NCBI GenBank assembly: GCA_031772625.1
Contig: CM062808.1
Coordinates: forward strand, 139,540,605 to 139,604,604
Length of the DNA stretch: 64,000 nucleotides
Direction of reading: 5' to 3'
Source: Pinus tabuliformis
Taxonomy: Eukaryota; Streptophyta; Pinopsida; Pinales; Pinaceae
The position numbers and the translations under genes are program-made. Positions 45,783 through 57,989 of this stretch are shown piece by piece; the stretch's first letter is position 1; each line of letters begins with the position of its first letter. The notes under the pieces were generated by a model. It saw only the letters and a program-made list of their open reading frames with translations, was not told the origin of the DNA and did no database searches.

Positions 45783-47653
45783 CAAGAACTGAAAATTGCA
45801 CACGAGGCTGAAAAAGAGTCAAGACACACAATCAAATGGCCAACAAGCAGAATCTAAAAGGGCGTGTGATCACGGGTGATTTAATTTTTACCACATTAAA
45901 ATTAACAAATTTCACCGCTTCATATTTTAAGAGTCAAGAAACGGATAAAAGGTGACTCTATCACTTTCAGATTTGAAGCAAGCGTGAAAGGACAAGCGCT
46001 TGGTGATCCTTTCAAATTTAGGGAGTCAGAAAAGATCAAATGATTGCTCAGGGATACTAGGCAAATAGGGTGTACCAAATAACCATGAATTGCAATATAC
46101 ACCTTGGTTTTAGAAATGAAAGAGAAATCAACCAAGGACTTTCTGTACGTGCAGGCAATCTCCCCGAATGTTGTGTTCGGTGTATCACGGGTATAGGGTG
46201 GCAGACTCGGCTTCCTATGGATAAAGGATTGAAACCTAGTGGGGTCTCCCTTTATATACGCGACGGTATGGGGAGCACGAGTCCGTGCTAGTGCTATCTA
46301 AAGCTAAGAGGCAAACGATAGCTACTAGGTTTTAAGACGACGGAACACATCTCTAGCCTAGACCTCTAAATATGTTTCGTTAAATTCCAATGCTTCCTTA
46401 GTGTAAATTGAGTAGATTTTAATGTTTATCTTCAATTACGTTTCAGTTTTTAGGCCCTAGCGAATGTAGTATCTCAAAATCTCCTAAATGCAAGCTATAT
46501 GCCACAGTATATCATTTTATTCGATGAACGCTAACTATAAGAGAGTTGAGAGCTTTCACACACACAAAATGATTAGAAAACAACCAACGATATCTCTAAT
46601 GCAACTAATGGAAATCAAAAATATTTTCTTCAAAGTCACTAATCACTAATAACAACGAAAAGCTCTAATTCACATTAACTAATGAAAAGCAAAAGAGATT
46701 TTTTTTATTTTTCAATGTTAAGGGCAAGATGCACTAAACAAACTGAAAAACTAATGAAAAGAGAGAAATTTGAGAAATGATGATAAGAGAGTAAAAACAA
46801 GCAAATTTCACTCAATGTAAGCACAATCAGATCCCTAAATTGACAAAGCAGTCCTTCAAAACCAAGAAAAATCCCAAAGACACAAATGAGCCATGTAATC
46901 TAGGCCCAAAGCGAAACAAGGTGGAATTCAAGTGAAAAAGAGATTAGTCACTCAAACAATGCAATGAAATGATCAACAACTACTAAACGAATGCAGGGGA
47001 GCAATCAAAAAGTTGACTGGACCAATAAAAGACCAAAAAATCCTAAGGAGGGCTCGACACACAAAGCCACTAGATGCCCTAGGGCTAAAAATGTGAAATC
47101 GATGGAAAATGGCAAACAACCAAAGGATGAAGGTTAAAACCAGTCAAACAGGACTCCAACACACTCAAGCAGTTGAGAAAACATAACAAAAATCAAAGAC
47201 CAAGCTCAGAAGTCTTAAAATCAAGCAAACCTTAGCAGTCCTAGTCCTGGCGCGACTGTCAGGCTGAAACTAGCGCCTTTTAAGAATTGGCGCTAGTGAT
47301 ATATTGACAACTGGTGCCAATTGGTGTGACTGTTACGCGAAAAAATGCGCCAGTCAAGTTTGTTGTGTCAAAATGAAAAATAAGCAATCCAAAACCAGAC
47401 CAATGATAACCAGGCAAACCAAGAAGCAAAAACAGAAAAAGAACCCAGCCCAAAAGGCTGACCAAGCAAGCAAAATCGAGAAACAACCGAAAAGGCAAGA
47501 CAAGCTCCAAGCTGTTCAGTCCGTAAACCAAACCGGAGATTGACTGAAGTGGCGTTGATCTACTTCGCTAATGCAGAGCAATAGCATTTCGAAGGCTACC
47601 TGGCCATACTTCAGGCTCCATCTACATTTTACAAATAAAACAACAAGATGAGA
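45783..47653 (-). other. Element Y leader between primer site and Gag
   Basis: 1.9 kb without a recognised ORF. Two stem-loop motif copies at about 45925 (AGAGTC/GACTCT) and 46016 mark its gag-proximal end. Repeated ANTAAAAAC/AACAAG-type A-rich words fill 46400-47200. Confidence 0.5.
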
Positions 47654-47671
47654 TCCCCAACGGAGTCGCCA
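47654..47671 (-). promoter_or_regulatory. Primer-binding site of element Y
   Basis: TGGCGACTCCGTTGGGGA on the minus strand, three bases after the 5' LTR. It shares TGGCGACTCC with the site in X. Confidence 0.75.
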
Positions 47672-47674
47672 AAT

Positions 47675-50600
47675 TGTTGAAGAGGTAAATCCCCTCTACG
47701 GATAGAGAAGATCCCTACTGGCCCAGATTGGGTCTAGCAACAATCGTCAAACGCTATAGCGCAAGTCCCCAGTTGCAAATAAACAGACCAGCGATGAAAG
47801 CCTACCTATATTCCAACGCTATTGTTCGTAGAAGAGGTGGTTCTCTCGTTCCTCTACTCCGACAGATCACAATCCTCACGATCTCTGTGAATGGACACCT
47901 GCACATGCAAGAAACAATACAAACGCAAGCATAAAATCTAGTATACACAACTATATGTCAGTCAGAAAAGACATAACTCATCATCATCATAAATAATAAC
48001 AAGAGTGGAACCATAACCAATAGTCGTTCATTAATAATCAATCAAAGGAGAGTACAACCAATGTTCTGACGCTGGATTCTCCTTTGGCGGGTCGTCAGCA
48101 GAACATGTCTCGCAAAGCCTGTCGGGAATAAGGACAAGCCTCTCTCTTCGGATCTGGACAATAGTCTCCTTGCTTGGATTTGGCCTCAAGGGAATCAATA
48201 AGGCTCTTGCAACATGAAGCTCTTGGGAATTTGGGAATTCTGGAACTAGCTTGCAAAGGAAATGGGCAAGCTTTTATGGAGGAAGGGGAGTTGGGATCCC
48301 TATAATCATGGGATTGGCCCTATCATCAAGGAAGCTTCCATGAAAGGTGGCAAACCACTTCCTCTCTATGGAAATCCGCAGGCAAACCACCCAACTCAAG
48401 ATAGATAGCAGTCCAAGAATTTGTTAGGACAAAACTTCTGCCATTTACTTTTAAAAAACACCTCTTAATATGGTTGGCGCAGGTGAGGCTCTATGAAAAA
48501 GCGCCAATTGGCACGCCCTCTTTGGAGGATTTTCCCCCTTGGCGCGAGGTCTGAACTGTGGAACTGTGCCAATGGAAAAAGAGCTATTTTTAGGGTTTTT
48601 CAGCAGGTGATGTCTTCAGGGAAAACAAAGCTCATGTTCAAAGGAATGTAATACAAGTGTTTTTAGGCCATGTCACTTCTCATAGGTCCCGAAAAGGGTC
48701 CTCCAAGATACGGGACAGGGGTAGTAGGGACGGTGACAAATTGCTATGTAAAAGGATCACCTCTGCGTAGAGAGGCGATCCCTACTAGCCCAGACCGGGT
48801 CTAGCAACAATCGTCAAATGCTATAGCGCAAGTCCCTAGTTGCAAATAAACAGACCAGCGATGAAAGCCTACCTAGATTCCAACGCTATTGTTCGTAGAA
48901 GAGGTGGTGCTCTCGTTCCTCTGCTCTAGCAGATCACGATCCTCACAATCTCTGTGAATGGACACCTGCGCATGCAAGAAACAATACAAACGCAAGAATA
49001 AAATCCAGTATATGCAACTATATGTCAGTCAGAAAAGACATAACTCATCATCATCATAAATCATAACAAGAGTGGAACCATAACCAATAGTCGTTCATTA
49101 ATAATCAATCAAAGGAGAGTTCAACCAATTTTCTGACGCTGGATACTCCTTTGGCGGGTCGTCAGCAAAACATGTCTCGCAAAGCCTGTCGGGAATAAGG
49201 ACAAGCCTCTCTCTTCGGATCTGAACAATAGTCTCCTTGCTTGGATTTGGCCTTAAGGGAATCAAGAAGGCTCTTGCAGCATGAAGCTCTTGGGAATTTG
49301 GGAATTCTGGAACTAGCTTGCAAAGGAAATGGGCAAGCTTTTATGGAGGAAGGGGAGTTGTGATCCCTATAATTATGGGATTAGCCCTATCATCAAGGAA
49401 TCTTCCTGAGAGGTGGCAAACCAATTCCTCTCTATGGAAATCCGTAGCCAAACCACCCAACTCAAGATAGATAGTAGTCTAGGAATTTGTTAGGATGAAA
49501 TTTCCGCCATTTATTTTTAAAAAACACCTCATAATATGGTTGGCGCAGGTGAGGCTCTATGACAAAGCACCAATTGGCGTGCCCTCTTTGGAGGATTTTC
49601 CCCCTTGGCGTGAGGTCTGAACTGTGGAACCGCGCTAATGGAAAAAGAGCTATTTTTAGGGTTTTTCAACAGGAGATGTCTTCAGGGAAAACAAAGCTCA
49701 TGTTCAGAGGAATGTAATGCAAGTGTTTTTAGGCCATGTTACTTCTCATAGGTCCCAAAATGGGTCCTCCAAGATATGGGACAGGGGTAGTAGGGACGGT
49801 GACAAATTGCTATGTAACAGGATCACCTCTGCGTACAGAGGCGATCCCTACTAGCCCAGACCGGGTCTAGCAACAATCGTCAAATGCTATAGCGCAAGTC
49901 CCTAGTTGCAAATAAACAGACCAGCGATGAAAGCCTACCTAGATTCCAACGCTATTATTCGTAGAAGAGGTGGTGCTCTCGTTCCTCTGCTCCAGCAGAT
50001 CACAATCCTCACGATCTTTGTGAATGGACACCTGCACATGCAAGAAACAATACAAACGCAAGAATAAAATCCAGTATATGCAACTATATGTCAGTCAGAA
50101 AAGACATAACTCATCATCATCATAAATCATAACAAGAGTGGAACCATAACCAATAGTCGTTCATTAATAATCATTCAAAGGAGAGTTCAACCAATTTTCT
50201 GACGCTGGATACTCCTTTGGCGGGTCGTCAGCAAAACATGTCTCGCAAAGCCTGTCGGGAATAAGGACAAGCCTCTCTCTTCGGATCTGAACAATAGTCT
50301 GCTTGCTTGGATTTGGCCTTAAGGGAATCAAGAAGGCTCTTGCAGCATGAAGCTCTTGGGAATTTGGGAATTCTGGAACTAGCTTGCAAAGGAAATGGGC
50401 AAGCTTTTATGGAGGAAGGGGAGTTGGGATCCCTATAATTATGGGATTAGCCCTATCATCAAGGAAGCTTCCATGAGAGGTGGCAAACCACTTCCTCTCT
50501 ATGGAAATCCGTAGCCAAACCACCCAACTCAAGATAGATAGTAGTCCAGGAATTTGTTAGGATGAAATTTCCGCCATTTATTTTTAAAAAACACCTCATA

Positions 50601-50886
50601 ATATTGTTGGCACAGGTGAAGCTCTATGACAAAGCACCAATTGGCGCGCCCTCTTTGGAGGATTTGCCCCCTTGGCGTGAGGTCTGAACTGTGGAACCGC
50701 GCTAATGGAAAAAGAGCTATTTTTAGGGTTTTTCAGCAGGAGATGTCTTCAGGGAAAACAAAGCTCATGTTCAGAGGAATGTAATGCAAGTGTTTTTAGG
50801 CCATGTCACTTCTCATAGGTCCCGAAATGAGTCCCCCAAGATACGGGACAGGGGTAGCAAGGATGGTGACAAATCGTTGTGTAATA
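47675..50886 (-). repeat. Element Y 5' LTR: three tandem units of about 1.07 kb
   Basis: Units about 47675-48753, 48754-49808 and 49809-50886. Total 3,212 bp, three times about 1,071. Units 2 and 3 share private variants (for example GGATACTCCTTTGG, CGGATCTGAACAATAG, CTATAATTATGGGATTAGCC) not found in unit 1, so the third copy arose by recent duplication. Short open frames inside recur with the repeat and are not genes. Confidence 0.9.
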
Positions 50887-50924
50887 GAGAGTTCATCCAC
50901 CATTAGATACCATTGTTTTAAATT

Positions 50925-51395
50925 TCAACTGAATCTTGATTTTTGCTACAGTTAAACTTGTTGATCTTTAAAATAATAATTATAACCCATGAACATATTT
51001 TAGATACCTTCATAGTTTCATTTAGCGAAGGTGTTTGCCCCAAATTTCAAAAACTAGTCATCATCTCTTGCAATGACCTTCCATTTATCGTGGGAAGGCC
51101 ATACGTTCGATCCCACAAACAAATAAAGAATGGTTCCTCTTAAAATAGTGTAAATTGAGTATCTTGTTGAATTCTGTAACACCCCTACAATTATTCACAA
51201 AGATGTCAAGTCTTCCAATATCTTGTTGGATCAATTTTATGATCCCAAGATTTTTTATTTTTGTGTTGCAAAGGTTCTTCAATCTCCACCTTAGTTAAAT
51301 TTTATGGGCCACTCGAAGTGCCTGTTATAAGGATCTACACACACCAAATTCTTTCGACGTTGGAATACCGACACAAAAGGAACATAGTTCACATG
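50925..51395 (+). pseudogene. Dispersed repeat copy 2 with receptor-kinase and MAPKKK-like scraps
   Basis: The first 290 bp matches 29360-29639. Here the kinase frame continues: TPTIIHKDVKSSNILLDQFYDPKI (HRD is HKD, and the DFG motif is lost, reading IFYF). A second kinase-like segment follows in a different frame: PVIRIYTHQILSTLEYRHKRNIVH (about 51320-51395). This matches the helix before the catalytic loop of MEKK-type kinases, so it is in the wrong order for one kinase. It is a scrap chimera, not a gene. Confidence 0.55.
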
Positions 51396-54300
51396 TTTTT
51401 GCCCATCTCTTTCTCTCTAAGTGAAGTTCAAAGTTCTCTCCATCTCCCAATTATAAGGTCTTTGGGTTTGAACAAATTAGCGAATGCAACGAGAACTATT
51501 CAGGCATGAAAATTCTATGCCTATCGATAATTTCATTAGAAATGATGAGTTGAATCTTTCAATGTAGATTTAAATGTTAAAAACTATTGGATGGAAAACT
51601 TGTACATCATATTAAAAATGTTGTATAAGATATTGATTTGTAGATCAAGGCTAAAAAGAAAGAAAATTTTCTAGATGCTTCATCTAAAGAAGTCATAGAA
51701 ATATGGGTGACAAAGACTGGAAATAAGAATAAGAAAAAATTTATACTATTTTAAATATGTGATTATTTACATTCATACAAATAATTGGAATGCCTAGTAT
51801 TGCTATTGATATATGAGTTACTATAGTTGTGTTAATTGGTAATTTCATATGGAGGTTTTTTTTTTTACTAGAATGAATTTCTTAATGGTTCTTTTGTCAT
51901 GGTTTCGGCCCATTCCTACTATGTTTGTCTGTTGGAGCTTATAAAAAATTTGTAAATACACAATTTATTGTTCCAGTAGAACCTTATTGCATTGAAATAC
52001 TAAAACACATTGTCAAACCATTAGTCGCTAAGCGAAATCTAGGCACTCATAAATGAACAAAGGATATCACTATGAATTCAATTTCTCAAAATTTGTTCTT
52101 CCCACTTTTGGTCATTAACATGCATTTCCAAGGGGAAATTATTCACTACTCATAATTCCTGAATTAATTTAGAAATACAAAAAACATGAGTTCTATGATT
52201 GTCCCTAAAATAACAAAACAAAGCCACTAATTCTCTAAACCAAGCCTATAATTAATTCAGACTCCAGGCATACCAAGTGCACCTACAATTTTGCAAATCA
52301 TTTCCACTTTACACACCTTCCATGTGGTCCATAGTGCATACTTTGACATAACTATGAGAGGAAGAGGCTGGGTATGGTTATTCTTCGACTCTTGCACTTC
52401 CAGAACTACACTTTTTTCTTTGCACATTTGAAGTAGAATCCACAAGAGTTGGATTTCACTGAATCTCATAAATGGCTTCTTGCATTCTTAGGAGGCACTC
52501 ACAACATGGCTTACATTACTATAAGTAGCCACTTACACTCACCCTAGGAGTAGATGATGGGAGCTTTCAGCCTTTGGAAAAGAAGAAGATGCAAAGAAAA
52601 CAACATTGGACAAGCACTCTATTAGTGTTACAAGCCCATTTCACATAATTAGACATGATACTTTACCATTGAGCTGCATCATTGGATTGGATAGGAATGT
52701 CAGTCAGTATTTTTCTACTCTAGGGAGTGATGACCTGGATCAAAATTCCCTACAAGGTTGAATTTTGAATAAATTTCAATTACTTGTAGTCAATTTCATG
52801 TCTAAATTTGTTTCCTTTTATTTTTTGATTTGGCAGTTTGGATGATCCAATTGGAGTAACAATGAAGAATTGTACTGCAATTATCAAGATAGTAGTTTAT
52901 TTGATAGTTATGCTGGGAATAATGGGAGGTAGTCATGGTAATGAGAATGGATGAATAGTAGCTATGGCTACTGAAGTAACATCCACATTGAACCCAACCC
53001 CAACACTAGCACTGACACTGGTCTTCGCCAATTTGATAGCTTTGTTATCATTAGTTGGTCCATTCAAGACTTTCTTGAGTCTCTTGGAATCTAAAAATAT
53101 ACTTGCAATTATACAAGCACATGCAAACAAAATCTAGCAAGGTATTACAATATTTGCATGATCTCATACTGCATTATTTTCTCTCCCAAAGAAAATACTA
53201 GCTAATCTGATAGCCTTGAAGCATTTGAAAAGTGTTCTAACTAAATCAATCACTACCCCATTTGATTGAATGTTCTCAAGGTACTAGCCTCATGGTCATT
53301 TTATTTTTATTTAATAGGAGAAATTGAGTCACTTTGGTCTATTTATATTCAATCCAAGACAAGATTTTCATAGCTTTGATTAACCATTGAATTGGGATTT
53401 TAGATAAGGGTAGTCCCCATTCATATCTTCGATCAACTTCCAGTGTTGAGAAAACATGGTCGATCCAATTCTTTCTTGTTTGACAAGAATCATGGATGCA
53501 CCCCAAGCTAAAAGTAGAGCTTAATCCATGGTACTTCTGGAGAAAATATGGCTCTAAGAGCTTTGAGATCGATGGAATTAGACTTGAAGTTTTCTCGAAA
53601 ATTGCATCCTTATATTGAATCCAATGTAATATACAAGTGAAAGTTGAAGAAATGGAAGGGAAATATGTAGGTATATAATTTTCTGCCCATTGGTGTCCTC
53701 CATGCATGTTTTTCATCATGTTTTTTCTGAAATATGTAAAATGTTATTAGAGAAGAGGGACTTCAAATTGTCTTCATTTCAGCAGATTATTATGAGTGGT
53801 ATTTTATGGAATACCCCACACTATTACATGGCTTTCCTTACCATTCTTAGATGAAAATACAAGGAAAAAAATTGATTAGTCCTTTCAAGTCGATGGCATC
53901 GCCACACCAAGACCAATTAGAGGATCAAACCTTGACACATTGCTACAAGATTGGACAAGTTCTCCATTCATTTTGATTCATTGTGGTGCTATATGTAAAA
54001 AACCTGAGTACAATGAAAATGGCCTTGTATACCCAACACACCATAAACCATCAGAACATGGGTGAGAAATTGAATCAAATATCTGATCTTGTATTAGAGA
54101 TGAAGAATTTTTTTGAGGAACTTGACATTCAGTACCATTTGTTGCCCCAGGTAATCCATATCAAGTTTGTTGGCTCAACCACAAATCAAATTCCACTGCA
54201 ATGTTGACATCTGAAAATTTGGAAAGCTAATCGTTGCATCCCTATTTTGGGGTTATATGCTCTACCATTCATTTTTATCCCCTATATTACAATTATTGGG

Positions 54301-57300
54301 ACTGTTAAATGAGTTCCATGTGAATTTTTTTATAAAAAATGATGTAGACAAACTATGAAACTTAGTTGATAGGTGTGGCCAAGGATGCCCCTATGAGTAG
54401 ATTTGTTATTTGCACTTGAGAAAGGAGCATTAAGCTAATGGAATTGACTCATTTATCCTCCACATTTACATTTATTTATGTAATTGAATGTTTGGTCCTT
54501 TTTATGGTTCAATTCTCTTAATTTGACACAACGATATCAAAGCTTGTTTTGATGTTGTATGTTAGTTTTCATTGTTTAGGACAATGCTAACAATTGTTAT
54601 CTTGGAAGAGGAGAGAATTTCAACCTTGGAAAAATTGAGATTAACAACCATATGACAAGTGAGAACATTCTAGAAATGTTGATCGATGATTTAGTTGGCA
54701 GGTTATGTGCAACAAGGTAGAGGGTGAGATAAAATGGGAATGTTGTGTTGTTATCAAGTTTTATCAGTGTTTATGGCCCTCAATGCAAATAACATGGAGC
54801 TGCTAGAAATGTTGTTGGAAATTCAGAAATGGTCTAGACTAGATTTGTAAGTGTTCAAAAGTCTTGTTGGGACAGTTGAAATGAGTTCTAGGAACCCATG
54901 GAAGACATTTTAGCAAGGGGTAGTTCATGGGTATGAGTAAGGTCATTCAAGAAAATGTTGTCAACTCTAAAGATTGTATAGCTCAACATTGCAATTAATC
55001 AAGAGGATTTCCATGGGAAGTTGGGAATCAAGTATTGGAATTCATTAGAAGATATCATATGATGGGAAGATTTGTTGTATAAGTGCATGTTGTTTTATGG
55101 AAACAAGAAAACTCATAAGTAATCTAGACTCAATTAAAGGAGTGCAATGTTTCTGTGTTGAACTCTGGCATTGACACATAGGAGACTAGTAGAAAATTGC
55201 ATTCTCAATCTTTAAATCTATTTCTACACAAGAAATTCCTCTGAGAGTTCCACAAAATTACACGGTCCTATTGCAATTTTTTTTGGACCTGTAAACCAAT
55301 GTTGCAAAAATTATTAAGATTGCAGGATGTAGACTTCTAGTATTGTGATTAGGTTGATGACATACACAAGTTCCTTGGAAATTTACAAAGGGATTTTGCA
55401 AACAAGAAGACTCCTAAATGAAGATTTGAAAGAAGGTTTATGGGGGCCTACAGAAAATAACAGGAGTTATTGTAGAGGAGAACTACAACTTGTGGTTTGC
55501 GACTACAAAATGTAGTTGTGAATACAACTATGGAGAGAAAGCTGGTTAGAACATGTGGAAGACTGAAATTGGAAACCAAGATCAATTACTAGAACAATAT
55601 AACTCCCCATGTTGGTTACTGTAAAAATTTTAAACATGGCTACTTGCAACAATCCTTGTATTATAGCTATAAATGAAGCATTAACATTATGAAAGAATGT
55701 AAGCATATTGTGACATTATGAGGATGGTCTGAGGCAAGGATGCCCTTTGTGTGGGCAAATTTGTATTCTTTGTATTTGTGTAGGGAGTAGTAAGTGAATA
55801 TATTTTATCTCCTTTATCCTCCACATCTATGTTTAGTTTTGTGATTTGAAATTTGTTCTATGTTTTTAATAATATGACTTTGTTACATAGGTATCCAAGC
55901 ATGTTTTGATGATCATGAGATTTTATTGCATTTTTTAAAGTTCTTTTAAAACTAAGAACCTCTATGGAACCCAAAGATTGTCATTTAAAAATAAAAGATC
56001 ATTGATTGCAAAGAACTAATGCCATAACCACCACCTTGAAAATATTTTATTTTGAAAGTAAAAAAAAATTAGCTTAATTGAACACAACCCCAGGTTTATT
56101 TTGGAAGGTTTGCATCATTCACAATTTTTTTCATCATCACAATCCATCCGCTTACAATTTCACTTGTAGTAGTGCCAGTGACCTAGGGCACTCTCCAAAA
56201 TTCAAATCACCTCATCAAAAAGGATCCAACAAGGTCACTCAAAAAATGGGGGGAGACTCTGTCCTGAAAAGAGGATAGGCCCTACCCATATGGGCATCAA
56301 CTAATTGATAAGCATATCAACTAGGAGAGAAAAGCAATAGGAATATGAGAACCAACTCAGAATATTTATTCTATGAAAACCAATGGATAGATTACTCCTA
56401 AAACACCATAGAAAAATATAGCATGCAACATATATAAGGTGTTAGCATCACCTACAAATAAATTCACTAAAAATATCATATACCAAATAACCATCAATTA
56501 AGAATACCAGGAACATAAAGGCTAGTATCAAAGAGCCCATAATAAAAGACCTCTAAACATTGTGGCAAATTCAAACACTACAACTTTTACATGCCTTCTT
56601 TATCTGAGTATCTGTTCTTAACCCAAAGAAAAAAAAAAGATACACATGGAGAAAAAGAGGTTCTTCAAATGAGCAGAAGTCTAGAGACAGTGAACCTACA
56701 AAACACTACAAAAACATATATATTTGGTTAGTTTTAATTAAAAGTATTATAAAATGTATTATCTAAACATGTTATTTTTTGGAGTTTTTCGCTGGAATTT
56801 GATCATTTTTTTTGGCCAAATATTAATTTTGTTGTTTAAAATGAGTTTTTAACTACATATATGGATTCAACACCCTACCCCTAAGACACTAGGATTGTGG
56901 AAATTTTACAACTCAAACTTATGATTCCAAGCATGGAAAATTCTAGGTGCTAATATTAGCAAGTGGGCTAATTTTCCACGATTTTTCCAAAAACAAAATT
57001 CACCAAATTCCATTTTTTATAAAAATGATTTGCCCAAATTTTACAATATAAAATTATTGTACCCTAAAAATTGCCAACATTATATAGAGAGTATATATAA
57101 AATCATTATAAATTTGGATAATTTTACAAATACATCAATACATATTTTATAGTTTTCATATTCGGGACTAGTGAGAATCACCAAGGTTTTAAACTTCAAG
57201 ATAATTTTGCATCCTTAAATTTTTCCCTGATTCCAAGAAATTTCTACCAGATTCTACACAAATTAGACTGGAAAATTTTCACACACGCACACACACACAC

Positions 57301-57350
57301 ACACACATATTTCAATATTTACCTTATAAATATTTTAATACAAGATTTAA
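51396..57350. other. Long A/T-rich stretch without a recognised gene
   Basis: I inspected both strands. Open frames such as 53339-53719 (minus) show no domain I recognise. Two weakly similar segments, 54370-54550 and 55725-55925, share GGATGCCC...TTATCCTCCACAT... and each end in a word like the initiator-Met primer site (GATATCAAAGC, GTATCCAAGC). They may be eroded copia LTR ends. Confidence 0.4.
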
Positions 57351-57354
57351 AATT

Positions 57355-57790
57355 ACCAATGTGATTGTCATTGTAGTCATGATAATTGTCATTTTACTTG
57401 TTCTAGGGATTGCCACATCCCATGTCATTTTGTTGGTATCATCTCAACTGGTATTAGTAGGCTTCATATTCGGGAATACCTGCAAAATAGTCTTTGAAGC
57501 AATTGTGTTTGTGTTCGTTATGCATCCCTTTGATGTTGGTGACCGATGCATTGTTGATGGTGTTCAGGTAAGGGAAGAAGGTTGAGAGTAGCCAACATTG
57601 TCACTGTTTAGTTTGCCATAATCACTTCTTCTTTAGGGTCATGTTGCAAAGGAACTCATCTTGCCCAATTTGGTTTTTGCTACTGAGTACTTTGTTTTAT
57701 TGCAAATGATTGTAGAAGAAATGAACATTCTCATAATAATTTTATCCAAACTTAGCACTACCAAAGGACAAACATGTCACAATAGTCAAT
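57355..57790 (+). pseudogene. MscS-like mechanosensitive channel (MSL) exon pair, decayed
   Basis: The frame at 57361-57567 reads hydrophobic ...LLVSSQLVLVGFIFGNTCKIVFEAIV, then FVFVMHPFDVGDRCIVDGVQ. This is the pore-lining helix and following beta start of plant MSL10-type channels, which open under membrane tension. A GT donor (CAG|GTAAGG) lies at 57567/57568. The next exon begins at 57706 as MIVEEMNIL, as expected in the family. However, the acceptor is GCAA where AG is needed. The coding then slips frame into FYPNLALPKDKH, a form of the family's IFYPNSVL block. No other exons are visible. Confidence 0.8.
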
Positions 57791-57989
57791 AAATCATTTC
57801 CAATATGTTATTTGATAAGTTAAGATACAATGACCACTAAGAACTTCTTTCTTCTATGCTACTCTTTCCTATGTTATCGCCTTATGGCGTTTCCTTTGCA
57901 ACATGTGGTGCAATTGCTAGTTATAATTAAATATAATTAATGATGATGATGCACATCCACTATGACCAATGCAGTGTATCGACCCTTAA

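Larger units (their letters stand above)
32848..50886 (-). mobile_element. Element Y: Tat-like non-autonomous Ty3/gypsy element with Gag-protease only
   Basis: A perfect 5-bp target duplication GAGAG (32843-32847, 50887-50891) encloses LTRs starting TGTTGAAGAGG and ending TGTAACA/TGTAATA. Left LTR: 32848-40034, containing element X. Right LTR: 47675-50886. Internal DNA is 40035-47674. On the minus strand the order is primer site (47654-47671), leader, Gag-protease frame (45782-44094), stem-loop arrays, an ORF on the opposite strand (42186-43395), then a purine tract (TTTAGGGGGCAT) at the left LTR. RT, RNase H and integrase are not detectable. The Tat-like call rests on the protease type, the primer-site style and the antisense ORF. 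Confidence 0.88.

Noticed and set aside
47675-50886. Three separate solo LTRs inserted side by side
   Set aside because: No target duplications between units, fused junctions, and one GAGAG duplication around the whole element; an internal tandem structure fits better.
53339-53719. 126-codon minus-strand open frame
   Set aside because: No recognisable motif, no homologous copy in the window, A/T-rich context; not supportable as a gene.
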